From Magnetovibrio sp. PR-2 (GTDB taxonomy: Bacteria > Pseudomonadota > Alphaproteobacteria > Rhodospirillales > Magnetovibrionaceae): a DNA stretch of 64,000 nt. Under the pieces are notes generated by a model. The model had not been told where the DNA came from. It saw only the letters and a list, made by a program, of their open reading frames with translations, and did not search any database. The DNA is taken from the NCBI RefSeq assembly GCF_036689815.1, contig NZ_JBAHUR010000009.1:72718-136717 (forward strand), written 5' to 3'. Shown piece by piece: positions 43,490-52,472 of the stretch. Numbering within the stretch: position 1 is the first letter of the stretch; every line of letters begins with the position of its first letter. The position numbers and the translations under genes were made by a program.

Positions 43490-46009
43490 ATGAACGAAGT
43501 CCGCCGCACCTCCGTCACCGCTGCCCCGGATTTAAGAGATGACACGGGCAACCTGCACTACGTGCCCGCGCCGTGCCAAACGGCCTGTCCCGTGGGCACC
43601 GACGTGCCGTCTTACATCGCCCACATTTGGAACGGGGACGTGGAAGCCGCGTTCGAAGCCATCACCGCCACCAATCCACTGTCCAGCATTTGCGGGCGCG
43701 TTTGTGATGCCCCGTGCGAACCCGCGTGCCGTCGTGAAGACAGTGACGGTGCAATCGCGATCCGCAACTTAAAACGGTTTGTGCTGGATCAGTTGGGCGA
43801 TGAACACGCCCTTCCCCCGGTTGAAGTCACGCAATCCGGGAGCGTCGCCGTGGTCGGTGGTGGCCCCGCGGGCCTCACGGCTGCCCAAGATTTAGCCGAA
43901 GCGGGATACGCTGTGCACATCTATGAAGCCAGCGACAAACTAGGTGGCATGGCAGTGTGGGGGATCCCGCGCTTTCGTCTGCCTGCAGGGGCCATTGATG
44001 CCGACATTGATCGCATGCTTAAACACTGCCCCGGTATTGAGGTTCACTTGAACACACCGCTGGGCCCGGACCTGACTTTGGATGACCTCAAAGCCAAGCA
44101 CGACGCGGTGGTGCTGACCATTGGCGCGACCCAAGGCAAGACCCTGGGCCTGGACGGTAAAACCCGCGACGATGTGATTGACGGTGTCGGGTTCTTGCGC
44201 CGCATCAACGCAGGCGAACGCCCAGAATTGCCAGAAACTGTATTGGTCGTCGGCGGTGGTGACGTGGCCATGGACGCGTGTCGTGCCGCCAAACGCATGC
44301 CCGGTGTCAAAGACGTGAAAGTCGTCTACCGCCGTGGACCCGAAGAAATGCCCGCACGCCGTGACGAGTTAAAAGGGGCCTTGGCCGAAGACATCGACAT
44401 TCTCTACAACACTCAACCTGTTGCCATTGCCGATAAAGACGGCTTGGCGCTGCGGTGTGTGAAAACCGAATTGGGTGAGGCGGACGCAGACGGTCGTCGG
44501 CGTCCGGTCACCATCGAAGGCTCTGAACACGATCTTGCGTGTGGCCTGATCATCACCGCCGTGGGACAAAAGGCCGACAGTGCCGAGCTCGACGCCAAGG
44601 GCCTGATGGATTGGGATCGTGTCAAAACCGACTTCGCCACCATGCAGACACAAGACAGCCAAGTCTTTGCCGCAGGCGACGGTGCGTTCGGTGGTTCGTC
44701 CATCGTTGAAGCCATGCACCATGGGCACCGCGTCGCGTACTATGTCAAAGCCAAGTTGCAAGGCCGCGACAATCCGCTGCCCTACCAAACACCCTATCGC
44801 ACCCGCGCCGTGGAAATCGCCCAAGACGCCAACTGGGAAACCACGCCACGCATCGAACAAACGTTTTTGGGCCTGGGCGACAACCCGACGCAGTTCGACG
44901 AAATCGAAGTCACGTACACGCTCGAACAAGCCAAGTGTGAAGCCGCCCGGTGTTTTCGCTGTGACGCGGAAACGGGATCGGCGGACTACACCGTTCAAGC
45001 GCGTGAAAACGTATTCAAGATGGCGCGCACCGCACCCATGGATGCGGCAACGCAAAAAGACTTGTTGCAATCGCGCCTCGCAAACCGTGAAGACCCTCTA
45101 GCAGATGCGCGCGGTGGGCACTTTGACGACTTGGTGTTTTTGCCCGCGAACCTCACACGTTTGGTGATTGACCCTTACCGCGAACACTGTGTCACCAAGC
45201 TGGACTTGGCAAACATCATACTCGGCCATCCGGTGATCGTGTCGGGCTTGGACACGGCACCTGACGATGTGCGCTCTGCCGTCACACAAGGTTTAGCCGA
45301 CACGGACACCGCTTACTTTGGCGACAAACCTTTAGAAGGATCGGCCTGGATTCAGCCCATCACCACCACCCCGTCTGCGGAAGCGGACATGGCTGTAATG
45401 ATGGACATCACCACGCCTCCCCCCGCACGAGCGCACGACACTCAAGGGTTAGCCGCCCGCGCGACGATTGAGACTGTGGAAGCGGTCATTGATTATGCCC
45501 TCGCCAACGGTCTGGACGCTGTCGTGTTGGACGGCATGAACGGATTGAGCGTCGCCAAGGAACTTGACGGCGCGCCGGAGTTATCTTTGATAAGCAAAGC
45601 CATCGCGCACTTGCGCTCCATCAACCAAGAAGAATCTATTGACTTGATTTGGTTTGGCGGCGTGCGTACCGGAACGGATGTTGCGAAGCTGTTGGCTATG
45701 GGCGCCAACGCGGCCATCATCGGTGCAGCCTTTGGCTTTGGCATCGGCGGTCATGTCACAGATGCGGGCGAGCTTGCCTTTGAACGCGACTTGGACCGTG
45801 GTGAACGCGAAGAGCGCGCACGTGATTTGATCACAGCTTTTTCAGCCGAGTGTTCCATGATGGCCAAGTGCACCGGCAAAACCAACGTGCACAACTTAGA
45901 GCCTGAAGATTTGCGCGCGCTAACACTGGAAACCGCAAAAGCCTTGAGCTTGCCTTTGCCCGGTCATGGTTTGAGCGGAACGGATTTCGAAGCGCTTGCC
46001 CGCGCTTAA
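43490..46009 (+). CDS. GltD-like FAD/NAD(P) oxidoreductase with C-terminal glutamate-synthase-like domain
   Basis: An 839-residue flavoprotein. The N-terminal iron-sulfur region has CQTACPVGTDVPSYI and ICGRVCDAPCEPACRREDSDG, as in GltD. Next come an FAD motif (VAVVGGGPAGLTAAQDLAEAG) and an NAD(P) motif (VLVVGGGDVAMDACRAAKRM), then a second GxGxxA-like FAD end (VFAAGDGAFGGSSIVEAMHHG). From about residue 560 there is a partial GltB-like barrel (HFDDLVFLPANLTRLVIDPY, GHPVIVSGLD, IWFGGVRTGTDVAKLLAMGANAA). Catalytic glutamate-synthase residues are not obvious there, so this part may be structural. N-methylglutamate synthase is not known to need a reductase, so its role is open. It is the last gene of the mgs operon; its end overlaps the hupT end by 4 bases. 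Confidence 0.8.
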   Translation: MNEVRRTSVTAAPDLRDDTGNLHYVPAPCQTACPVGTDVPSYIAHIWNGDVEAAFEAITATNPLSSICGRVCDAPCEPACRREDSDGAIAIRNLKRFVLDQLGDEHALPPVEVTQSGSVAVVGGGPAGLTAAQDLAEAGYAVHIYEASDKLGGMAVWGIPRFRLPAGAIDADIDRMLKHCPGIEVHLNTPLGPDLTLDDLKAKHDAVVLTIGATQGKTLGLDGKTRDDVIDGVGFLRRINAGERPELPETVLVVGGGDVAMDACRAAKRMPGVKDVKVVYRRGPEEMPARRDELKGALAEDIDILYNTQPVAIADKDGLALRCVKTELGEADADGRRRPVTIEGSEHDLACGLIITAVGQKADSAELDAKGLMDWDRVKTDFATMQTQDSQVFAAGDGAFGGSSIVEAMHHGHRVAYYVKAKLQGRDNPLPYQTPYRTRAVEIAQDANWETTPRIEQTFLGLGDNPTQFDEIEVTYTLEQAKCEAARCFRCDAETGSADYTVQARENVFKMARTAPMDAATQKDLLQSRLANREDPLADARGGHFDDLVFLPANLTRLVIDPYREHCVTKLDLANIILGHPVIVSGLDTAPDDVRSAVTQGLADTDTAYFGDKPLEGSAWIQPITTTPSAEADMAVMMDITTPPPARAHDTQGLAARATIETVEAVIDYALANGLDAVVLDGMNGLSVAKELDGAPELSLISKAIAHLRSINQEESIDLIWFGGVRTGTDVAKLLAMGANAAIIGAAFGFGIGGHVTDAGELAFERDLDRGEREERARDLITAFSAECSMMAKCTGKTNVHNLEPEDLRALTLETAKALSLPLPGHGLSGTDFEALARA

Positions 46010-47379
46010 GGCAACAGCGGCAACGTCATGGTTAGGGTTGAACCTTCGCTTGAAGTTTTTTCCACGACCAAGTCACCACCGTGTTCACGGACCAAGTCAT
46101 AGCTGATCCACAGCCCCAACCCGGTGCCTTCGCCCACCACTTTGGTGGTGAAAAACGGATCGAAGATGTTGGGCAGGTCTTGGTCGGAAATGCCGCAACC
46201 GTTATCCGATACGCTGAGCGTCACACGCTCGCCTTCTACGTCGATGCGCACGCAGACATCAGGTTCAGCAACACCCTTTACAGCGTCCAAAGCATTGGAG
46301 GCTAAGTTCACAATGACTTGGTGAATGCGCCCCGAGTGCCCAGCGATCATAGCCATGTCTGGACCGGTGAAGTCGATTTCAATGGGCTTGGGGGCTGCGC
46401 GCTTGACCCAGCTGACAGCTGTTTGGGCAATTTTCACCAAGTCAAAGGGTTCGGATTGCTCTGCCCCATTGAACGACAATCGGCGTAAATTTTTCACGAT
46501 GTCACTGACGCGCGCCGCCCCTTCGAGGGTGCCGTCCACCAAGGGGTCAAGGTCCGACAAGATACGATCGATCTTCAAGTCACGGCGTAAACGTTTGTGG
46601 TTTTCACCCCCCACACTGTCCATCTTTTCAAAGTAGTCTTGCAAGCGCGCTTTATATTTATTGAGCGCGTGAATGTTGCCATTGATGAAGCTGATGGGGT
46701 TGTTGAGTTCGTGTGCAACACCAGCAACCAAACGGCCCAGGCTTGCGAGTTTTTCGGATTGAATCAGGCGTTCTTGGGTGCGCACCAAATCGGCGTGCGC
46801 TTTGTTGAGTGCTTGGTACGCACGGCGCAGCTCCCCCATGGGGCGGCCAATGATCACCACACCAGCTGGGCGGCCTTTGTGGTCAATGCGGATCGATCCG
46901 TTCATCGACACCGGATCGGTGCCTTCCCTTTGGTCTTTCGACTTCAGACGAACTTCGCAATAGTTCGTCATGGGCGATTCCGTTGGCCGGTAGAGGTTCT
47001 CCAAAAAGCATGCATCGGGATTGAGCACGATCTCGGTCAGTTTTCGCCCCACCAGTTCCGGCGCATCAAACCCGGTTAAATCTTCGGTCGCTTTGTTGAC
47101 CTGTTCGATGTAGCGATCGCTATCGCACACGATCAACACTTCCGACATGGACGAAATCACACTGTCGATAAATTGGTGCGTTTCTTCCAGTTCCGTGTTT
47201 TTGCGTTCCAGATCGACATCGTATTGGATCAGGTCGGAATAGACCTCTTCCATTTTGCCAATGACTTCGACCCAGGCGGTTTCTTGCATGTCCGTTAGGC
47301 CAAGCTCGTGAACATCACTAAGCGCTTCACCCAAACGTTCATTGCCGTCTTTGTTTTTCTGTAGAGTGTCGCTAGACAT
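46006..47379 (-). CDS. hupT: sensor histidine kinase HupT (hydrogenase regulation)
   Basis: A soluble 457-residue kinase with no membrane helix. It has an N-terminal coiled coil, a PAS domain (FIDSVISSMSEVLIVCDSDRYI) and HisKA with VAGVAHELNNPISFINGN (His223). The ATPase has NLASNALDAVKG, VSDNGCGISD and GEGTGLGLWISYDLV. By position next to hupR and hupUV it is the HupT/HoxJ kinase, which is modulated by the H2-sensing HupUV complex and phosphorylates HupR. The gene is the last of the hydrogenase operon. Confidence 0.9.
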   Translation of the reverse strand: MSSDTLQKNKDGNERLGEALSDVHELGLTDMQETAWVEVIGKMEEVYSDLIQYDVDLERKNTELEETHQFIDSVISSMSEVLIVCDSDRYIEQVNKATEDLTGFDAPELVGRKLTEIVLNPDACFLENLYRPTESPMTNYCEVRLKSKDQREGTDPVSMNGSIRIDHKGRPAGVVIIGRPMGELRRAYQALNKAHADLVRTQERLIQSEKLASLGRLVAGVAHELNNPISFINGNIHALNKYKARLQDYFEKMDSVGGENHKRLRRDLKIDRILSDLDPLVDGTLEGAARVSDIVKNLRRLSFNGAEQSEPFDLVKIAQTAVSWVKRAAPKPIEIDFTGPDMAMIAGHSGRIHQVIVNLASNALDAVKGVAEPDVCVRIDVEGERVTLSVSDNGCGISDQDLPNIFDPFFTTKVVGEGTGLGLWISYDLVREHGGDLVVEKTSSEGSTLTMTLPLLP

Positions 47380-47390
47380 GGTCGCACCCT

Positions 47391-48854
47391 TTAGTTGGGA
47401 CGGGAGAGATCGTAACGTTGTAATTTAGACCGTAAACCAACACGCGACAGGCCGACTTCATCGGCGACGCGAGAAATATTACCTTCATGGCGGGTCAGCG
47501 CTGCGCTCAAAATTTGGCGCTCCAACATCTCAACCTGCTCACGCAGCCCCAACCCAGGGATGGGGTTCCATTGATTGTCAAGCTCAACCATTTTTTCAAT
47601 CATATCGTCCAAAGGCCCACTGCCGAGCAAGCGTTCGGACAGATATTCGATCCCCAACTCGGGACCATCGGACAGGGCCACCATGCGTTGGATTTCATTT
47701 TGCATTTCACGAACATTTCCGGGCCAGGGATGCATGCGAAAAGCCTTCATGACATCGACGGTGAACGATTTATGTTCTGTACCGAACTGCGCGGTGATGG
47801 CTTGCAAAACCTTTTCGGCCAAGGGCTGAATATCCATAGACCGTTCGCGCAACGGCGGTAAGTTCACCGGGAATGCGGACAAGCGATAATATAAGTCTTC
47901 GCGAAACCGCTTCTGGCGCAATTCCGTTTCCAAGACACGGTTCGTCGCGGCGATGACGCGCACATCCACTTTGCGCATGCGTTGGGAACCAAGCGGGCGG
48001 AACTCACCGTCTTGCAAAACGCGCAGCAACTTCACCTGGAAGGCTGGTGACGTCTCCCCGACTTCATCCAAGAAAATTGTACCGCCGTCGGCCTTTTCGA
48101 ACAAGCCGATGCGATCTTCATAGGCCCCAGTAAAAGCCCCTTTTTTGCAGCCGAACAGTTCGCTTTCCAAAAGCTCGTCCGGCAGAGCACCACAGTTTTC
48201 TGCCACAAACGGTTTATCGGCCCGGTCGGAATTGTAGTGAATGGCGCGGGCCAAAATCTCTTTACCCGTGCCGCTTTCCCCGGTGATCAGCACGGAGATA
48301 TCCACAGCCGCCCCCTTCGCCGCCAAATGGAGGACATCCACCATGGGGCTAGTAGGGGCGTGGATGATGTTGGAAAAATCGAAGTGCTGCTTCAGTTTGG
48401 TTTTGGCTTCGCGCAGATTCTTTTCCACCGAAGAGGCTGACTTTTTAATTTCCAATGAAGCATTCGCATTGGCGTTTTGCAGGTCCGCCAACTGGATTGC
48501 CCCGACCACTGTTTCCAACAGCTCGTCCGGGTCCCACGGCTTAGTGATGTATTGATAGATGCCCGCAGAATTCAGGCCCTGGATGATGTCATCGGAATCG
48601 GTATAGCCCGATATGATGATGCGAACCGCTTCGGGCCAGTTTTCCCGCGCTTTGGTCAAAAACTCCACACCCGTCATGCCGGGCATGCGTTGATCGCACA
48701 AGATCAGCTGAACGGATTCTGTCTCCAAGATGCCTTCGGCTTCGGAAGCAGAGCTTGCACACAGCACTTGAAAGTCGTCCCCCAAAACGCGACACAGCGT
48801 TTCTTGGGACCTGACCTCATCATCAATCACCAATATGATCGGGTCTTGCGCCAT
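47391..48854 (-). CDS. hupR: response regulator HupR/HoxA (NtrC family)
   Basis: A 487-residue response regulator: receiver with Asp54 (ILCDQRMPGMTG), AAA+ sigma-54 activation domain with GESGTGKEILARAIHY (Walker A) and GCKKGAFTGAYEDR (GAFTGA, contacts sigma-54), and a Fis-type HTH (EGNISRVADEVGLSRVGLRS). The intact GAFTGA motif and the sigma-54 promoter ahead of hybO fit direct activation of the hydrogenase operon. It lies 11 bases before hupT and 18 bases after hypE. Confidence 0.93.
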   Translation of the reverse strand: MAQDPIILVIDDEVRSQETLCRVLGDDFQVLCASSASEAEGILETESVQLILCDQRMPGMTGVEFLTKARENWPEAVRIIISGYTDSDDIIQGLNSAGIYQYITKPWDPDELLETVVGAIQLADLQNANANASLEIKKSASSVEKNLREAKTKLKQHFDFSNIIHAPTSPMVDVLHLAAKGAAVDISVLITGESGTGKEILARAIHYNSDRADKPFVAENCGALPDELLESELFGCKKGAFTGAYEDRIGLFEKADGGTIFLDEVGETSPAFQVKLLRVLQDGEFRPLGSQRMRKVDVRVIAATNRVLETELRQKRFREDLYYRLSAFPVNLPPLRERSMDIQPLAEKVLQAITAQFGTEHKSFTVDVMKAFRMHPWPGNVREMQNEIQRMVALSDGPELGIEYLSERLLGSGPLDDMIEKMVELDNQWNPIPGLGLREQVEMLERQILSAALTRHEGNISRVADEVGLSRVGLRSKLQRYDLSRPN

Positions 48855-48872
48855 GTGTATTCTCCCCCACTC

Positions 48873-49919
48873 TTAACAGATGCGCGGCAGTTGTTCGCCC
48901 GCCAGCCAATCCACCATGCGCGTTCCACCCAGACCGGTTTTCATGCGCACAAAGCAGCGGCTGTCTTCCAAGACTTCACCCACAATAGCCGCGTCTTTGC
49001 CTTTGGGGTGGGCTTGCATCACCGCCAATAAATCGTCCGCCTTGTCCGCCGGGCAAATGGCAATCAGCTTGCCTTCGTTCGCGACATAGAGCGGATCAAG
49101 ACCTAAGAGCTCACACGCACTTTTGACTTCTGCGCGGATGGGCAAGTCTTTTTCAAACAGTTCCACCCCAACTCCGGACTGATGGGCGATTTCGTTCAAC
49201 GTTGCGGCCAAACCACCACGGGTCGGGTCGCGCAGAACACGCATGTCCGGCACGGCCTTCATCATGTCTTCAACCAGATCACACAGGGACTGACTGTCAG
49301 ACAGGATTTCAGTGGCGAAGCTCAAATTTTCGCGTTTGCTCATGACCGCCACACCATGATCGCCCAGGGTGCCGTTGACCAAAATTTTGTCGCCCGGTTT
49401 AGCCTGGTCTCCACACACGTCTACACCATCCGGCACCACACCGATTCCTGCGGTGTTGATATAGATGCCGTCACCGTGCCCGCGTTCGACCACTTTGGTG
49501 TCCCCCGTGACAATGGCAACGCCAGCTTCTTTCGCGGCCTCGGCCATGGACTTCACAATTTGGGCCAAATCAGACAGAGGAAAACCTTCTTCCAAGATAA
49601 AACCTGCGGTGAGGTAATACGGCTTTGCCCCCGCCATGGACACATCGTTGACGGTGCCGTGCACGGCCAAAGAACCAATGTTGCCGCCTGGAAAAAACAA
49701 GGGCGAGATGACGAAGCTGTCGGTGCTCATCACCACGCGCCCCGGCGGCAATTGCACCATGGCCGCATCGTGCTCGCGGTTAAGCACGTCATTGTCGAAG
49801 GTTTCGAAAAACAGATCTTGAATCAGCTGCGCCATAGCGCGACCGCCTGCACCGTGGCTCATATCCACACGTCCGTTTTTGATATCGAGTGGACGGGATT
49901 TCGGTTTGTTCATGTTCAT
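48873..49919 (-). CDS. hypE: hydrogenase maturation factor HypE
   Basis: PurM/AIR-synthase-like ATPase that dehydrates the carbamoyl group on its C-terminal Cys to give the cyanide ligand of the NiFe site. The 348-residue protein has MSHGAGGRAMAQLIQDLF, STDSFVISPLFFPGGNIG, DPTRGGLAATLNEIA and ends with the diagnostic PRIC (C-terminal Cys). ATG 49919 overlaps the hypD stop (ATGA). HypF, its partner, is not in the window. Confidence 0.96.
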   Translation of the reverse strand: MNMNKPKSRPLDIKNGRVDMSHGAGGRAMAQLIQDLFFETFDNDVLNREHDAAMVQLPPGRVVMSTDSFVISPLFFPGGNIGSLAVHGTVNDVSMAGAKPYYLTAGFILEEGFPLSDLAQIVKSMAEAAKEAGVAIVTGDTKVVERGHGDGIYINTAGIGVVPDGVDVCGDQAKPGDKILVNGTLGDHGVAVMSKRENLSFATEILSDSQSLCDLVEDMMKAVPDMRVLRDPTRGGLAATLNEIAHQSGVGVELFEKDLPIRAEVKSACELLGLDPLYVANEGKLIAICPADKADDLLAVMQAHPKGKDAAIVGEVLEDSRCFVRMKTGLGGTRMVDWLAGEQLPRIC

Positions 49920-51067
49920 GACGCCAAATCCTCCACCGCTTCGGCTTCGGTCCGGAAACGACCGTATGTCCAGTGTGCCGCACACGCCCCTTCGGAAGAC
50001 ACCATGCACGCCCCCATGGGATTGTCGGGGGTGCAGCTAGTGCCGAACAGGGAACAATCGGTTGGCGTTTTTTCACCGCGCAAAATCGTGCCGCATTCGC
50101 ACAGCTTGTTTTCTTTGGGCGTGGGCAAATCGACCATGAAGCGGAGCTCCGCATCGAAGTCGGAAAATTCGGGGCGGATTTTCAGCGCGCTCAGCGGGAC
50201 CGAGCCCAAACCGCGCCACGAAAACTCATCGCGCAGTTCAAATACTTCGTTCACCAGGGCTTGGGCTTTGACGTTACCTTCGGCCGTCACAGCACGCGCG
50301 TATTCATTTTCCACATCTGCACGTCCGTCGTTGGTTTGACGGATCAGCTGCAAGACCGCCTGCATGACATCCAGCGGCTCGAACCCAGCGATCACGACAG
50401 GCTTTTTGTAATCCGTCGTAAACTCTTCATAGGGCTTCATACCGATAACGGCACTGACGTGGGCGGGACCGACGAAGCCGTCCAAGATCACGTTGGGCGC
50501 ACCTTCGGGCGTGTGAACACCCAAAATCGCGCGCATGGCCGCTGGGGTGAGCACGTGATTGCAATAGATGGAAAAGTTTTTGAGCCCCTTGGCCTGGGCT
50601 TGTTTCAACGCGACAGCCGTAGGCGGCGTGGTGGTTTCAAAACCGATGGCAAAGAACACCACTTCGCGGTCCGGGTTTTCTTCGGCGATTTTTAGCGCGT
50701 CGATGGTGGAGTACACCATGCGCACGTCGGCACCTTTGGTGCGCGCCTTGATCAAACTTTCGTACTTGGTGCCCGGCACACGCATCAAATCAGCGTAGGT
50801 GCACAAGATCACGTCTTCTTGCGTCGCCAGGGCGACCGCTTCGTCGACGCGACCCACGGGCAGGACACAGACGGGACAGCCCGGACCGTGGATCATTTTG
50901 ACATTGCGTGGCAACAGGTCTTCAACGCCGTAACGCGCCAAAGCATGGGTGTGGCCACCGCAAAATTCCATAAAGCGGTAGATGCGGTCTGGGTCGGCCT
51001 CGGCTTTAATAGCCGTTGAAAGACCTTGCGCCAATTCGGCGTCACGAAATTCGTCGATGTATTTCAT
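49916..51067 (-). CDS. hypD: hydrogenase maturation factor HypD
   Basis: Iron-sulfur scaffold where Fe(CN)2CO is assembled with HypC. The 383 residues include MEFCGGHTHALARYG, HGPGCPVCVLP, FFAIGFETTTPPTAVALKQA and the C-terminal 4Fe-4S Cys set (CECGTILRGEKTPTDCSLFG, then CTPDNPMGACMVSSEGACAAH). It overlaps hypC and hypE by 4 bases each. Confidence 0.97.
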   Translation of the reverse strand: MKYIDEFRDAELAQGLSTAIKAEADPDRIYRFMEFCGGHTHALARYGVEDLLPRNVKMIHGPGCPVCVLPVGRVDEAVALATQEDVILCTYADLMRVPGTKYESLIKARTKGADVRMVYSTIDALKIAEENPDREVVFFAIGFETTTPPTAVALKQAQAKGLKNFSIYCNHVLTPAAMRAILGVHTPEGAPNVILDGFVGPAHVSAVIGMKPYEEFTTDYKKPVVIAGFEPLDVMQAVLQLIRQTNDGRADVENEYARAVTAEGNVKAQALVNEVFELRDEFSWRGLGSVPLSALKIRPEFSDFDAELRFMVDLPTPKENKLCECGTILRGEKTPTDCSLFGTSCTPDNPMGACMVSSEGACAAHWTYGRFRTEAEAVEDLAS

Positions 51068-51303
51068 TGAGCCGCTCCTTGCACAGCCGCCTCGCCCATT
51101 TCAGCGAACAACTTCAAGGTTTTTTCAGCCTCAACGGGGTCAAGCTTTGCGAGCGCATAGCCCACGTGAACGATAACGTAATCGCCCAGCTCAACGCCTT
51201 CGACCAAGTCTAGGGAGACTTCTTTGACAACGCCTTCCAACTCGACATCGGCTAAGCCGTCATCGCGCAATTTCACGACCTTTGCGGGGATCGCATGGCA
51301 CAT
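51064..51303 (-). CDS. hypC: hydrogenase maturation chaperone HypC
   Basis: Small chaperone (79 residues) carrying the iron site between HypD and the large subunit. It starts MCHAIPAKVVKL with the essential Cys2 and continues DVELEGVVKEVSLDLVEG and YVIVHVGYALAKLD, as usual. It overlaps hypD by 4 bases and follows hypB by 13. A second HypC/HybG family protein is encoded at 55980. Confidence 0.95.
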   Translation of the reverse strand: MCHAIPAKVVKLRDDGLADVELEGVVKEVSLDLVEGVELGDYVIVHVGYALAKLDPVEAEKTLKLFAEMGEAAVQGAAQ

Positions 51304-51316
51304 GGGGTATCCTCTC

Positions 51317-52255
51317 TTAAGCGGTTTTGGCTGTTTTGTTTTGGACCAGCGTTATTTGTCGCTGTTCGATCCAGTCGTACCAGTCCTGAAGACCGTCGCC
51401 CGTGAGCGCCGACAGCTGGATGACTTCGATATCGGGATTGATGCGCCGTGCATATTCAATGCAGTTGTCCACATCGAACGGCACGTAGGGCAGCAAATCG
51501 GACTTGTTCAAAATCATCAAATCGGATGCATGGAACATGTCGGGGTATTTGAGCGGCTTGTCTTCACCCTCGGTCACCGACAAGATCACAACCTTGGCGG
51601 CTTCGCCCAAATCAAAGGCGGCGGGGCAGACCAAGTTGCCGACGTTTTCAATGAACAAAATGCCACCCGCGTCCAGCCCCCCACCTTCGCTGTCATCACG
51701 CTCCACCAGCTGTTCCACCGCACGGCCCACCATGTGGGCATCCAAGTGACAGCCCTTACCCGTATTCACCTGAATGGCAGGTACCCCTGCGTCACGAATG
51801 CGGTCTGCGTCCAGTGCGGTTTGTTGATCGCCCTCGACCACGGCGACGGAGCGGTCCTTTGCCAAATCAGCTGCCGAACGCGCCAGCAACGTGGTTTTTC
51901 CCGAACCCGGTGACGACACCAAGTTAAGCGCCAACAGATCCAACTGGGCAAAACGGTCGCGGTTGTGATGGGCCAAGTGGTCGTTCTTGCCCAGAATATC
52001 TTCTTCGATTTGTACAATGCGAGCTTGGCTCATGCCCGGAACGTGCGCGCCGCCAATGCCTTTGCCGTAATGCAGATCGCCTTCACCGTCCACATGCTCG
52101 TGCACATGGTCGTGGTCGTGATGATGATGGTGATCGTGGCTGTGATTATGATCATGATCATGGTGATGATGGTGGTCATGCTGGTGATCGTGGGTGTGGC
52201 CTTTTTCGCCTTCCACTTTCACATTGTCTTCACCGCAGCCGCAAACCGTGCACAT
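51317..52255 (-). CDS. hypB: nickel-inserting GTPase HypB, histidine-rich
   Basis: GTPase that supplies nickel to the hydrogenase. The 312-residue protein begins MCTVCGCG (high-affinity Ni site) and then has a His/Asp-rich stretch with more than twenty His (residues about 18-55), a Ni store or buffer as in HypB of Bradyrhizobium. The GTPase part shows [15 protein letters not shown] (P-loop) and [20 protein letters not shown] (nickel site). ATG 52255 is chosen because GGGAG lies six bases upstream; the ATG two codons earlier directly abuts the ribosome site. Confidence 0.96.
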   Translation of the reverse strand: MCTVCGCGEDNVKVEGEKGHTHDHQHDHHHHHDHDHNHSHDHHHHHDHDHVHEHVDGEGDLHYGKGIGGAHVPGMSQARIVQIEEDILGKNDHLAHHNRDRFAQLDLLALNLVSSPGSGKTTLLARSAADLAKDRSVAVVEGDQQTALDADRIRDAGVPAIQVNTGKGCHLDAHMVGRAVEQLVERDDSEGGGLDAGGILFIENVGNLVCPAAFDLGEAAKVVILSVTEGEDKPLKYPDMFHASDLMILNKSDLLPYVPFDVDNCIEYARRINPDIEVIQLSALTGDGLQDWYDWIEQRQITLVQNKTAKTA

Positions 52256-52472
52256 GGGCATCTCCCTTTTTTTTGATTGGCTCAGAAATAGCAGAAACCG
52301 TGCCACAGAGGCCTTCTTGCATGCCAAAACGCTAAAGCGCTTTCCATTTCAGAAGCCTAGCTTCCACCTGCCCAAGAGTTAGCAAACAAAAAGCACTAAA
52401 AACCGACAAGTTAGTTGGCAGTCATAGTAACTTACCTTCCAGCCAAGTCGAGTGATAAGTTAGTGTCAGGAC

